The notes under the pieces are model-generated. The model worked only from the letters and a program-made list of their open reading frames with translations. It did no database searches and was not told where the DNA came from. A program made the translations under genes and the position numbers. From NCBI GenBank assembly GCA_963695155.1, contig CAVOGD010000007.1, positions 470,548-534,547 of the forward strand: 64,000 bases of DNA, written 5' to 3'. The stretch comes from SG8-30 sp963695155. Lineage in GTDB: Bacteria; Pseudomonadota; Gammaproteobacteria; Steroidobacterales; Steroidobacteraceae. This document shows positions 14,907 through 23,922 of the stretch, one piece after another. Every line of letters begins with the position of its first letter. Positions within the stretch are counted from its first letter, which is position 1.

Positions 14907-15992
14907 ATGCGCATCGGCATCCTTGGCGCCGGCCAGCTGGCGCGCATGCTGGCCCTTGCCGGAATGCCGCTGGGCCTGCAATTCAAGATGTACGACCCGG
15001 CGGACGACGCGACCGGCGGCCAGGTCGCGCCGCTGGTCGTCGGCAGGTTCGACGACCTCGCGTCGCTCAGCCGGTTCGCGCACGACACCGACGTCGTGAC
15101 CTTCGACTGGGAGAACGTCCCGGTCGCCTCGGCCCGGGCGATCGGCGGCATGACCAAGGTGTTCCCCTCGCCGCGGGCGCTGGCCGCCAGCCAGGAGCGG
15201 CTGGCCGAGAAACGGCTGTTCGCGCGGCTGGACATCCCGACGCCGAAGTACGCGCCGGTGGACGATCCCGGCAAGCTGGCAGCCGCCGCGGCGCAGGTCG
15301 GGCTCCCCGCCATCCTCAAGACCCGCCGCCTGGGCTACGACGGCAAGGGCCAGCGCCGCGTCGACGGCCCGCAGGACCTGGAGGGTGCCTGGGCCGCGCT
15401 GGGCAGCCAGCCCCTGCTGTGCGAGCGGCGGGTCCGCTTCAGCCGCGAGGTGTCGCTGGTCGCGGTGCGCAGCAGGACCGGGGAGACCGCCTTCTATCCG
15501 CTGTCCCAGAACGTGCACAAGGACGGCGTACTGGCGATCACGCGTGCGCCCCTGGACCACCCGGACCTGCAGAAGGCGGCGGAACGGCACGTCGGACGGA
15601 TCCTCGAGCACCTGCGCTACGTCGGCGTGCTGTGCGTCGAGTTCTTCGTCGTGCAGGGCAAGCTGCTGGCCAACGAGATCGCACCGCGCGTGCACAACTC
15701 CGGGCACTGGACGATCGAGGGCGCCGCAACCAGCCAGTTCGAGAACCACCTGCGGGCGATCACCGGCCTGCCGCTGGGCAGCACCCGGCCGCTCGGCCAC
15801 GCCGTGATGGTGAACTTCATCGGCACGATCCCGCGGCCCAGGGCGGTGCTGGCCCTGGACGGCGTCCATTTCCACGATTACGGAAAACAGCCGCGCGCCG
15901 GGCGCAAGCTCGGTCATGCGACCTTCGTGGGCCGCACGCCGCGGGAACGGGACCGCATGGCCCGTGAGCTGCTGCGCAGCGCCGGGCGGTAA
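14907..15992 (+). CDS. purK: N5-carboxyaminoimidazole ribonucleotide synthase PurK
   Basis: 361 residues (E. coli 355). An ATP-grasp enzyme carboxylating AIR. The N-terminal domain has IGILGAGQLARMLALAG, the ATP-grasp core has PAILKTRRLGYDGKGQ, and the metal-binding region shows VEFFVV followed by NEIAPRVHNSGHWT. Start at ATG 14907; a GTG at 14901 overlapping the purE stop is in frame and possible. Operon with purE; purC lies 4 kb upstream on the same strand. Confidence 0.96.
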   Translation: MRIGILGAGQLARMLALAGMPLGLQFKMYDPADDATGGQVAPLVVGRFDDLASLSRFAHDTDVVTFDWENVPVASARAIGGMTKVFPSPRALAASQERLAEKRLFARLDIPTPKYAPVDDPGKLAAAAAQVGLPAILKTRRLGYDGKGQRRVDGPQDLEGAWAALGSQPLLCERRVRFSREVSLVAVRSRTGETAFYPLSQNVHKDGVLAITRAPLDHPDLQKAAERHVGRILEHLRYVGVLCVEFFVVQGKLLANEIAPRVHNSGHWTIEGAATSQFENHLRAITGLPLGSTRPLGHAVMVNFIGTIPRPRAVLALDGVHFHDYGKQPRAGRKLGHATFVGRTPRERDRMARELLRSAGR

Positions 15993-16087
15993 CGGACCCC
16001 GCACGGCGGCGTTTGTGCTAGCGTTGGCGCCGGGCCACTGCGAGTCCCGCGTTCGGCGGCGACCGGCGGCGGGCTGAGATCGGGAAA

Positions 16088-17368
16088 TTGTCAGACTCCG
16101 CCATATACCAGGAACATTTCCGCCTCAAGGACCTGCCGTTCCGGCTGAGCCCGGACCCGGCCTACCTGTACCTGTCGAAACACCACGCCCGCGCCAAGGC
16201 GTACATGGAGTCCACCATCTGGTTCACGGATGGCTTCGTCATCATCACCGGCGAGGTCGGTTCCGGAAAGACGACCCTGATCGAGACCTTCATGGCGGAA
16301 CTCGACAAGGACATGATCGTCGCGCAGATCAACCAGACCCAGGTGTCGCCGGTCGAGTTCCTGCAGGCCGTGCTGGTGCAATTCGGCTTTGCGCCGTTCC
16401 GCATGAGGAAGGCGGAACTGCTGGCGGCGCTGAACGAGTTCCTCATCGAGCAGTACGCGGCCGGACGCAAGGTGCTGCTGATCGTGGACGAGGCGCAGAA
16501 CCTGAGCAACCGGGTGCTCGAGGAGATCCGGCTGCTGTCCGGGGTGGAGACCACCCGCGAGAAGGTGCTGCGCATCATCCTGGCCGGCCAGCCGGAACTC
16601 AGCGAGAAGCTCGACTCCCCGGAACTGCTGCAACTGGTGCAACGTGTCAGGTTCCGCTTCCACCTGACCGCGCTGTCGGCCGAGGATGCGCGCGCCTACG
16701 TGCTGCACCGCCTGGACGTGGCCGGCTCCCAGGGCCGCGAACTGTTCGCCGCGGAGACCTTCCCGCTGCTGTTCCGCTATACCGGCGGCGTGCCGCGCCT
16801 GATCAACACGCTGTGCGACACGGCCATGATGTGCGCCTTCGTGACCGAGCAACCGCAGGTCGGGGCGCAGGAGGTCAAGGCCGCGGTCGAGGAACTGGGC
16901 TGGGTGGAGTTCGCGGAGCGCACCAGCAGGATGCGGCAACTCGCGGAACGGCCGCCGCCGCCGCCACTGGTCGCGGTGCATCGGCTGGCGCGGATCGTCG
17001 TGGCGCACGACGGGCACACGGTCCAGGAACTCGACCTCCATCCGGGCCGGCTGATCGTCGGGCGCACGACGGACAACGACCTGCAGATCGAGAGCAAGTA
17101 CGTGAGCCGGCACCACTGCCAGATCGTGACCACGACCGAAGGCAGCGTTCTCGAGGACCTGAACAGCACCAATGGCGTGTACGTGAAATCGAAGCGGGTG
17201 CGGCGGCACAACCTCAACGACGGCGACGTCATCAGGCTGGGCCGCCACGAAATCATGTACGTGGACGAACGCTCGACCAAGCTCCGCCAGCAGGACAACG
17301 GTGCGAGCACCGGACGCCACGCGCAGCCCGACATCGAAGGCCTGCAGGCGGAAGCCGGGGACGCCTAG
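16088..17368 (+). CDS. ExeA/GspA-type AAA ATPase fused to an FHA domain
   Basis: 426 residues. Residues 1-280 form an ExeA-like (AAA_22) ATPase with Walker A GEVGSGKTT at 55-63 and Walker B LLIVDEAQNL at 130-139. Residues 300-395 form a forkhead-associated domain with IVGRTTDNDLQI (323-334), SRHH (340-343) and NSTNGVYV (359-366), the phosphothreonine-binding set. A proline-rich linker joins them. ExeA ATPases help insert secretin assemblies; the FHA domain suggests control by a Ser/Thr kinase (inference), though none is encoded here. The start is a TTG with no good alternative before residue 40. The gene stands alone. Confidence 0.85.
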   Translation: MSDSAIYQEHFRLKDLPFRLSPDPAYLYLSKHHARAKAYMESTIWFTDGFVIITGEVGSGKTTLIETFMAELDKDMIVAQINQTQVSPVEFLQAVLVQFGFAPFRMRKAELLAALNEFLIEQYAAGRKVLLIVDEAQNLSNRVLEEIRLLSGVETTREKVLRIILAGQPELSEKLDSPELLQLVQRVRFRFHLTALSAEDARAYVLHRLDVAGSQGRELFAAETFPLLFRYTGGVPRLINTLCDTAMMCAFVTEQPQVGAQEVKAAVEELGWVEFAERTSRMRQLAERPPPPPLVAVHRLARIVVAHDGHTVQELDLHPGRLIVGRTTDNDLQIESKYVSRHHCQIVTTTEGSVLEDLNSTNGVYVKSKRVRRHNLNDGDVIRLGRHEIMYVDERSTKLRQQDNGASTGRHAQPDIEGLQAEAGDA

Positions 17369-17396
17369 TCAAGAGCCCGGGGCGGGCCCGGGCGGC

Positions 17397-17621
17397 TCAG
17401 TCCTCGTCGTCCAGGTCGGCGCCGTAGCGCCGCTTCTGGATGCGGAAGTCGCGTCGCCGCAGCGCCACCACCAGTCCGCCCACCAGGGCCAGCACGCCGA
17501 AGCCCAGCAGCACGTCGGACCAGCCTCCGCTGTGCCAGTAGAACGAGACGGCCAGCGCACCGGCACCCAGCCCCATGTAGACGTAGGGCAGGGACTCGTA
17601 GAACGGTCTGGACAAACGCAT
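17397..17621 (-). CDS. Small two-helix membrane protein
   Basis: 74 residues. An N-terminal basic segment (MRLSRPFYESLPYVYMGLG) is followed by two hydrophobic helices of about 18 residues separated by a short polar turn, then a basic stretch RRRDFRIQKRRYG and an acidic DLDDED tail. By the positive-inside rule both ends are cytoplasmic. I do not recognise a named family. It lies 64 bp downstream of tldD on the same strand and converges with the ExeA-FHA gene. Confidence 0.6.
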   Translation of the reverse strand: MRLSRPFYESLPYVYMGLGAGALAVSFYWHSGGWSDVLLGFGVLALVGGLVVALRRRDFRIQKRRYGADLDDED

Positions 17622-17685
17622 CGGGTGATTCCTCCCGCACCCCTATGCTAGCGCGCGGCGCGCGCGCCCGCGACCTGGCGGCGGG

Positions 17686-19125
17686 TCAGCCGGTTCCGCC
17701 CACGGTCAGCGCGTCGACGCGCAGCGTGGGCTGCCCCACGCCGACCGGTACGGTCTGGCCTTCCTTGCCGCAGGTTCCCACGCCGGCGTCGAGTTCGAGG
17801 TCGTTGCCCACCATGCTGACCCGCGTCAGCACGTCGGGACCGTTGCCGATCAGCGTGGCGCCCTTGACGGGCGCGGTGACCTTGCCGTCCTCGATCAGGT
17901 AGGCCTCGCTGGCCGAGAACACGAACTTGCCCGACGTGATGTCCACCTGGCCGCCGCCGAAATTCACCGCGTACAGCCCCTTCTTCACCGAACCGATGAT
18001 CTCGTCCGGGTCGTGCGGTCCGGCCAGCATGTAGGTATTGGTCATGCGCGGCAGCGTCACGTGCGCGAACGACTCGCGGCGGCCGTTGCCGGTCGGGCGG
18101 CCGCCCGTCAGGCGCGCATTGAGCTTGTCCTGCAGGTAGCCGCGCAGCACCCCGTTCTCGATCAGGGTCGTGCACTGCGTGGGCGTCCCCTCGTCGTCGA
18201 TGTTGAGCGAACCGCGCCGTCGCGCCAGGGTGCCGTCGTCCACCACGCTGCACAGCGGCGAGGCCACCCGCTGGCCGATGCGGCCGGAAAACGCCGACGT
18301 TCCCTTGCGGTTGAAGTCCCCTTCCAGGCCGTGGCCGATCGCCTCGTGCAGCAGCACGCCGGGCCAGCCGGCGCCCAGCACGACCGGCATCGTGCCGGCC
18401 GGTGCCGCGACGGCGTCCAGGTTCACGAGCGCCTGCCGCACCGCCTCGCGGCCGAGCCCGACCGGCAGGTCGTCCGCCGCCAGTTCCAGCAGGTCATGCC
18501 GGCCGCCCGCGCCCGCGTAGCCCTGCTCTCGCCGGCCGTTGTGCTCGACGATCACGGCCACGTTGAGGCGCACCAGCGGCCGGATGTCGGCGGCCAGCGT
18601 GCCGTCGGTCCCGGCGACCAGTATCACCTCGTGCACCGCGGCCAGGCTCGCGATCACCTGCTTGACGCGCGGGTCGATGGCCCGCGTCTCGCGGTCGATT
18701 CGCTCCAGCAGCGCCACCTTTTCCGTGTCGCGCAGCGTGTCGATCGGGTCCACCGGCAGGTACAGGCGGCGGGCCGCGACCTGTTTCCACGCCTGGACGC
18801 CCGCCGTGCGGCCGTCGCGCGCAATGGCGCGCGCCGTGCGCGCCGCCTCCAGCAGCGCCTCGGGCACGATCTCGTCGGAATAGGCGAAGCCGGTGCGGTC
18901 GCCGGCCAGCGCACGCACGCCGACGCCGCTCTGGATGCTGTGCGAGCCGTCCTTCACGGTGCTGTCTTCGAGCGTCCAGTGCTCCTCGCGCGATACCTGG
19001 AAGTACAGGTCGCCGCCGTCGACCTCCGCGCCCAGCAGCACGCCCAGCGCGCGCTGGATGCCGGACTCGTCGAGCCCCGCCGGCCGCAGGATCACCTCGC
19101 GTGCCGCCGCCAGCGGATCCGGCAA
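17686..19125 (-). CDS. tldD: Metalloprotease TldD
   Basis: 479 residues (E. coli 481). The zinc motif HEAIGHGLEGD is visible at about residues 262-272, the catalytic subunit signature that TldE lacks. The C-terminal region has MTNTYMLAG and SGKFVFSASEAYLIEDGKV, both typical. It is the last large gene of the block maf-rng-yhdP-nitrilase-tldD, ordered as around mre/rng in other gammaproteobacteria. With PmbA it forms the TldD/E protease. Confidence 0.96.
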   Translation of the reverse strand: MPDPLAAAREVILRPAGLDESGIQRALGVLLGAEVDGGDLYFQVSREEHWTLEDSTVKDGSHSIQSGVGVRALAGDRTGFAYSDEIVPEALLEAARTARAIARDGRTAGVQAWKQVAARRLYLPVDPIDTLRDTEKVALLERIDRETRAIDPRVKQVIASLAAVHEVILVAGTDGTLAADIRPLVRLNVAVIVEHNGRREQGYAGAGGRHDLLELAADDLPVGLGREAVRQALVNLDAVAAPAGTMPVVLGAGWPGVLLHEAIGHGLEGDFNRKGTSAFSGRIGQRVASPLCSVVDDGTLARRRGSLNIDDEGTPTQCTTLIENGVLRGYLQDKLNARLTGGRPTGNGRRESFAHVTLPRMTNTYMLAGPHDPDEIIGSVKKGLYAVNFGGGQVDITSGKFVFSASEAYLIEDGKVTAPVKGATLIGNGPDVLTRVSMVGNDLELDAGVGTCGKEGQTVPVGVGQPTLRVDALTVGGTG

Positions 19126-19152
19126 CGAACTGCTGTTCTGTTTCGTTCAATG

Positions 19153-19971
19153 TCACTCCAGTACGCGATGTGCCAGGGCCGGGAACCGTTCACGCACCTG
19201 TCGCTGTCCCTCGCGGTCCAGCCCGGCCGTCACCAGGCCGGTGCCGCGCGGTCGCCGGGCCAGCACGCGGCCCCAGTAATCCACCACCAGGCTGTCCCCG
19301 TAGGTCTCGCGGCCATTGGGATGCATCCCGGACTGGGCCGCGGCCACCACGAAGCACAGGTTCTCGATGGCGCGGGACCGCAGCAGCACTTCCCAGTGAG
19401 CCCTTCCCGTGGGTGCGGTGAACGCCGCCGGGACGGCCAGCACCTCGGCGCCTGCACCGACCAGCCTGCGGTACAACTCGGGGAAGCGCAGATCGTAGCA
19501 CACCGACAGCCCGACCCTGCCGGCCGGCGTGTCCACCAGCGCGGGTTCGTGGCCGGGCCAGGCATTGTCGGATTCGCGGTAGCCCTCGTCATGGCCCGGG
19601 ATCTGCACGTCGAACAGGTGGATCTTGTCGTAGCGCGCCACGCGCCGGCCCGCCGCGTCGTACACCAGGCAGGCATTGGCGGGACGATCGTCGTCCGGCA
19701 CCACGAGCGGCAGGGTGCCGGCGATCACCCACAGCCCCGCGGCACGCGCCATGCGCGCCAACTCCGCCTGGATCGGCCCGTCGTCCACCCGCTCCGCGAT
19801 CGCGCGGCGCTGCTGCTCGGTGGTGCCCATGAAGGCGAAGTTCTCCGGCAGCACCGCGAGGCAGGCGCCACTGCGCGCGGCCGCGCCCAGCAGCCGCTCC
19901 GCCGTGTCGAGGTTCTGCGCGACATCCGCGCCCGAGGTCATCTGCAGGGCAGCAATCGCCGGCCGCTTCAT
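19153..19971 (-). CDS. Carbon-nitrogen hydrolase (nitrilase family, Nit-like amidase)
   Basis: 272 residues. The Glu-Lys-Cys triad is visible: VLPENFAFMG (Glu), ARYDKIHLFDVQIPG (Lys) and GLSVCYDLRFPELYR (Cys). The pattern matches the Nit1/Nit2-like group, whose members repair deaminated glutathione; the substrate here is inferred. The ATG at 19971 overlaps the yhdP stop as ATGA, so translation is coupled. Its place between yhdP and tldD is common in Pseudomonas-like genomes. Confidence 0.9.
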   Translation of the reverse strand: MKRPAIAALQMTSGADVAQNLDTAERLLGAAARSGACLAVLPENFAFMGTTEQQRRAIAERVDDGPIQAELARMARAAGLWVIAGTLPLVVPDDDRPANACLVYDAAGRRVARYDKIHLFDVQIPGHDEGYRESDNAWPGHEPALVDTPAGRVGLSVCYDLRFPELYRRLVGAGAEVLAVPAAFTAPTGRAHWEVLLRSRAIENLCFVVAAAQSGMHPNGRETYGDSLVVDYWGRVLARRPRGTGLVTAGLDREGQRQVRERFPALAHRVLE

Positions 19972-22900
19972 CGGGGCGCACCCGCGGCCGGACCCGCCCC
20001 GGCTGCCGACGGCGGCTGGCCGAGCCCGGCGGCCTCCTCCAGTTCCCTGGCGTCTATCTTGCGCACGATCGGCTCCTCCCACGGTCCCGAGATCCTGTAG
20101 TAACCGCGCGCCACGCCCTTCAGCGGCTCCTTGAAGACCTGCGAGAACAGCAGCAGTGCCGCGCCGACCACGGGTCCGCCCGCCAGGGCGCCCGCCACCC
20201 CGAGCGTGCCGCCGACCGCGCCGGTCACGACCGCCGTCTGGTCGTAGTTGCGTTCGCGCAGGCTGGTGCGACCCGCGATACCGATTTCCGCCGCCGGACC
20301 GCGCAGCGTCAGGTTGTCCGTGTACGCATCGCCCGCCGCCAGCGTGAAGTCGCCGCTGATCGAGTCGAAGGCCATGCCTTGTCCCGTCAGGTCCTTGAAG
20401 TCGAGCGCCAGCCGGCGTGGCAGGTGCGCGACGCTGAGCAGACCGAGGATGCGGCCCGCGCCGGGCTCGACGCTCACCATCCTGCCCTTCGCCAGTGCAA
20501 TGCGCACCGTGCCGGAGACCCGCTCCGGCACCTGCGCGTCGGGTCCGCCCGGCCAGCTGAGGTCCGCAGACATCGTGCCTTCCCGCGCGTCGATCAGGTG
20601 CTGGAAAGCCAGCGCCTGCAGCAGCCCCTTGACGTCGCCGCTCGACAACTCGAAGGCCAGCGTGCTGCGCGGTCCCGTGGCCGACATCAGCCAGTCGCCG
20701 CTGCCGCGCAGCGTGAATGCCGGATGCTCCGCGACCAGGCTCTTGAAGACCAGACCGGCGGGCGTGCGATCAGCGTCCGTCCGCACGTGTCCCAGCGTGC
20801 GGCCCGTCATGGTCAGGTCCCGCACGTCGAGGCGCATGGCCGGCAGGCGCTGCGGATCCGGCTCGCCGGTGCCGGGACGCACGCGCTCGGCGACGACCAG
20901 GCGGTCGAGGTCGGCCACCAGCGGCGCGGTGCCGGGAAACTCGTAGGGCACGCTCAGGCGGCCTTGCGCGGCCGGCGCCGACACCCGCACGTCCCAGACG
21001 CGATTGCCCGGCCGCAACTCGGCATTCACGCGCTCGAACTCGTAGCCCAGCACCTCGAGGCGGCCCACCTCGAGGGTGACCGACGCCAGCTGGTCCTGCA
21101 GCGGCCGCGCCGCGGGCTTCTCCCAGCGCAGGCCGGTCAGGTCGGTCAGGCTCAGGTCAGGCAGCCGCCCGTCGATGCGCAGGCCCGGCCCGACCGGCAG
21201 CGACGCGACCTCGGCACCGCCGAACCTCAGCACGCCGCGCGTCAGGGCCATGCTCCCGTCACGGCGCCGATACTCCACCAGCCCGCGCACGTTGCTGCCG
21301 AGCCCGAGGCGGGCCAGCACGGTGCCGGTTCCGTCGAGGTCGGCCTCGACGCGCAAGGGACGCACTTCCTCCGCCAGCTTGGCGAACGGGGCCGGCAGAC
21401 CCGAGCCCAGGCCCTTCAGGTCGCTCTCCAGTCTGATGCGCGTGCGCGTGATGCCGTCGGGATCGGCCGGCCGGTTCGCGGTCCACGCGCCGCGCCAGGC
21501 GGTCGCGCCCGCCAGGCCCGGCTCCAGCGGCAGGCGCACGACTCCCGGCAGCCGGGCGCCCTCGACGGTGCCGTTCATGTCGACCGTCGTGACCAGGCCC
21601 CCGCCGCGCGCCGCCGTCGTAGCGATGCGGGCGCGCAGCGGCCCGCCCAGGAAGCGCGCGCTGAGTTCGGGCGCCTGGATCGCGCGGTTTTGCACCCACA
21701 GGGTGCCGCGCAGGTCGCCCAGCGGCTCCGCCATGCCCGGCAGGCCGAGCGCCACGCCATCGGCATCAGCGCGCACGGTGATGGAACGCTGCGTGAACTC
21801 CTTGAAGGGCAGGTACATCACCAGCTCGCCCAGCACCGGACCCGTGCCGGTCAGGCGACCGAAGGTCTCGCCCAGCGTCTTGCGCAACGGGCTGTCCTGG
21901 AGCAGGCCCAGCACCGCTGCCGCATCGCCAGCGGCATCTGCCCTGACGATCAGCCGGGAGTCCCGCCAGTCCCGCATCTCGGCCGTCGCCTTGCCGACGG
22001 TGACCCCGCCGATCACGGCCTGCGACGCCTCCGCCGTCATGCCCGGGCCCAGGAAGTGCGCCGAGACGAACAGCCCGGACAGCGGCGGCCAGTCCGGCGC
22101 GAATCTCAGGGTCACGTCCTCGCCACGGGCCGTGCCGCTGAAGCGTCCCTGGCCCTCGCGGTAGGGGAAGCCGCGCGCCGGTCCCGTGATCTCCACCCGC
22201 ACCTCGGGCACGCGTCCGGCCACGAACGCCTGGTCCAGCCATTCCAGCGACTTGGCGCCTATCCGGCTCGTGGGCAGGTACTGCGGCACGGCCGCTGCAT
22301 CGGTCACGGTGGCGTTCGCCTTGATGTCCATGAGCGGCGTCTCGCCGGGTCGCAGCAGCAGGCGCACGCGGCCTCCCGCCTGCACCGGCCCCGCATTGAC
22401 GTGCGCATCGTCGACCCACAGGCGCACGCCGCCCGGGCCGGGCGACCACTCGACACGTGCGTGGACCCGCGCGAACGGCACCACGCTGCGCCACTCCGCC
22501 GGCCAGTCCACCTGCACGTCCTCTGCCGCCAGCGTGATCACGCCGCCCGGGCCGGCGCCGTCCAGGCGGCCATCGAGTCCGGCCACGCCCGGGGCGCGCC
22601 CATACGGTGCGAACCCCAGGTCCTCGAACGCAACCCGGCCGGTCACGTCCGGCAGCAGCCGGTCCGCGCTTCTCGCAAACTGCAGGTCCGCGCCGATCAA
22701 CGTGCCTCGCGGGGCCAGCGCCTCGAGGCGTTCACGGGCCGCCGAGGCGGGCGCCAGTCCCAGCAATGGCATGAGGTTCTCGACCCGGATGAACCCGGCC
22801 CGGAACCGCGCCGTGACCCAGCGCCCCTCGTCCAGTTCCAGGTCGGCCGCGAGGTCGGTAGGCGACCAGGGCGAATCCGCGAGGCTCAGTTCGATTTTCT

Positions 22901-23852
22901 CGCCGCGCACGCGCCAGCTGCCGCTGGCGTATTCGGCCACCAGCTCCCCGGCCAGCCGCCGGTAGACGGCCGCCGGCCCGCCATCCGTCACGGGCAGGGC
23001 CACATCCGCCAGGTCCAGCCGCACGCGGCCGCCCAGCCATGCGCCGCCCGCGCCGCGCGCCGAAACGTCCAGGGAACCGCGGCCGGCGGGCGGCACTGTA
23101 AAGGTCGCCGGCAACAGGTCGGCCCAGCCCGCGAAGCTCAGGTCGCGGCCTGCGATCCTGCCCTGCCAGGACAGTGCGCGCGGCTGCGCCAGGTCGCCGG
23201 CCACCTCGGCCTCGAACTCGAGCGATGCGCCCAGGTGTCTCGGCAGCCTGACCCGGCCCGTGAAGCTGACCGTCGAACCCTTGCGGTGCATCCCGATGTC
23301 CACGCCCTGCAGTTCCCACGCGGCGCGGTCGGCACGCAGGTCGAGGAAGCCGACCGACGCGTCGCGCACCTCGATCCGGCCGCGCGGGATGCGCTGCAGG
23401 CCGCGCGACTCCTCTGTCGGGCCCGTCGGCTGCGCGAGCCAGGCCTGGCCCACCAGCTCTATGTGGCGGTCCGGGAAGATCACGAAGTTGAGGCGCGGCC
23501 CCTCCAGCACGACCCGCCCGATTTCCAGCCGGCGATAGTAGAGCGAGCGCAGCACGGACAGGCTGGCGCGGCCCGCCCTGGCGCTGACGATGACGTCGCT
23601 GCCGTCCGGGCCCATGATGCGCGCGCCTTCGAAGAAGATCTCCGGGCCGTAGCGCCCGAGCCGCGCGTCCAGCGCATCGAAGGACAGCCGCAGGCCGGTG
23701 GCCTCGCGGACGGTGTCGGCCACCCGGGCCTCGTACTCGGGCAGCAGCTCCAGCGCCAGGCGGAAGGCTCCCACCGCCAGCGCCGCGAGGATGACGAGCG
23801 CCGCCGCCGATCCCGCCAGCCAGCGCCAGACCCTCTTGCCGCGCGAAGTCAC
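19968..23852 (-). CDS. yhdP: YhdP, AsmA-like envelope protein
   Basis: About 1294 residues (E. coli YhdP 1266). One N-terminal transmembrane helix (WLAGSAAALVILAALAVGAF) is followed by a long periplasmic beta-rich stretch and a C-terminal AsmA2 region. YhdP belongs to the bridge-like lipid transfer group and works with TamB and YdbH in moving phospholipids to the outer membrane. The likely start is GTG at 23852, just before the membrane helix; an upstream in-frame extension would run into rng. It is 70 bp after rng. Confidence 0.93.
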   Translation of the reverse strand: MTSRGKRVWRWLAGSAAALVILAALAVGAFRLALELLPEYEARVADTVREATGLRLSFDALDARLGRYGPEIFFEGARIMGPDGSDVIVSARAGRASLSVLRSLYYRRLEIGRVVLEGPRLNFVIFPDRHIELVGQAWLAQPTGPTEESRGLQRIPRGRIEVRDASVGFLDLRADRAAWELQGVDIGMHRKGSTVSFTGRVRLPRHLGASLEFEAEVAGDLAQPRALSWQGRIAGRDLSFAGWADLLPATFTVPPAGRGSLDVSARGAGGAWLGGRVRLDLADVALPVTDGGPAAVYRRLAGELVAEYASGSWRVRGEKIELSLADSPWSPTDLAADLELDEGRWVTARFRAGFIRVENLMPLLGLAPASAARERLEALAPRGTLIGADLQFARSADRLLPDVTGRVAFEDLGFAPYGRAPGVAGLDGRLDGAGPGGVITLAAEDVQVDWPAEWRSVVPFARVHARVEWSPGPGGVRLWVDDAHVNAGPVQAGGRVRLLLRPGETPLMDIKANATVTDAAAVPQYLPTSRIGAKSLEWLDQAFVAGRVPEVRVEITGPARGFPYREGQGRFSGTARGEDVTLRFAPDWPPLSGLFVSAHFLGPGMTAEASQAVIGGVTVGKATAEMRDWRDSRLIVRADAAGDAAAVLGLLQDSPLRKTLGETFGRLTGTGPVLGELVMYLPFKEFTQRSITVRADADGVALGLPGMAEPLGDLRGTLWVQNRAIQAPELSARFLGGPLRARIATTAARGGGLVTTVDMNGTVEGARLPGVVRLPLEPGLAGATAWRGAWTANRPADPDGITRTRIRLESDLKGLGSGLPAPFAKLAEEVRPLRVEADLDGTGTVLARLGLGSNVRGLVEYRRRDGSMALTRGVLRFGGAEVASLPVGPGLRIDGRLPDLSLTDLTGLRWEKPAARPLQDQLASVTLEVGRLEVLGYEFERVNAELRPGNRVWDVRVSAPAAQGRLSVPYEFPGTAPLVADLDRLVVAERVRPGTGEPDPQRLPAMRLDVRDLTMTGRTLGHVRTDADRTPAGLVFKSLVAEHPAFTLRGSGDWLMSATGPRSTLAFELSSGDVKGLLQALAFQHLIDAREGTMSADLSWPGGPDAQVPERVSGTVRIALAKGRMVSVEPGAGRILGLLSVAHLPRRLALDFKDLTGQGMAFDSISGDFTLAAGDAYTDNLTLRGPAAEIGIAGRTSLRERNYDQTAVVTGAVGGTLGVAGALAGGPVVGAALLLFSQVFKEPLKGVARGYYRISGPWEEPIVRKIDARELEEAAGLGQPPSAAGAGPAAGAPR

Positions 23853-23922
23853 TCCGCCACCGCCTCCTTCGTCCCGGGGCCCCCGCACCGCGCCAGCCTG
23901 CGGTGGCGCGTCGGCCCTGCCT

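Noticed and set aside
12438..19125. PmbA and TldD as a peptide-antibiotic maturation system
   Set aside because: Both are core genes of most gammaproteobacteria, and no precursor peptide or export genes are nearby.
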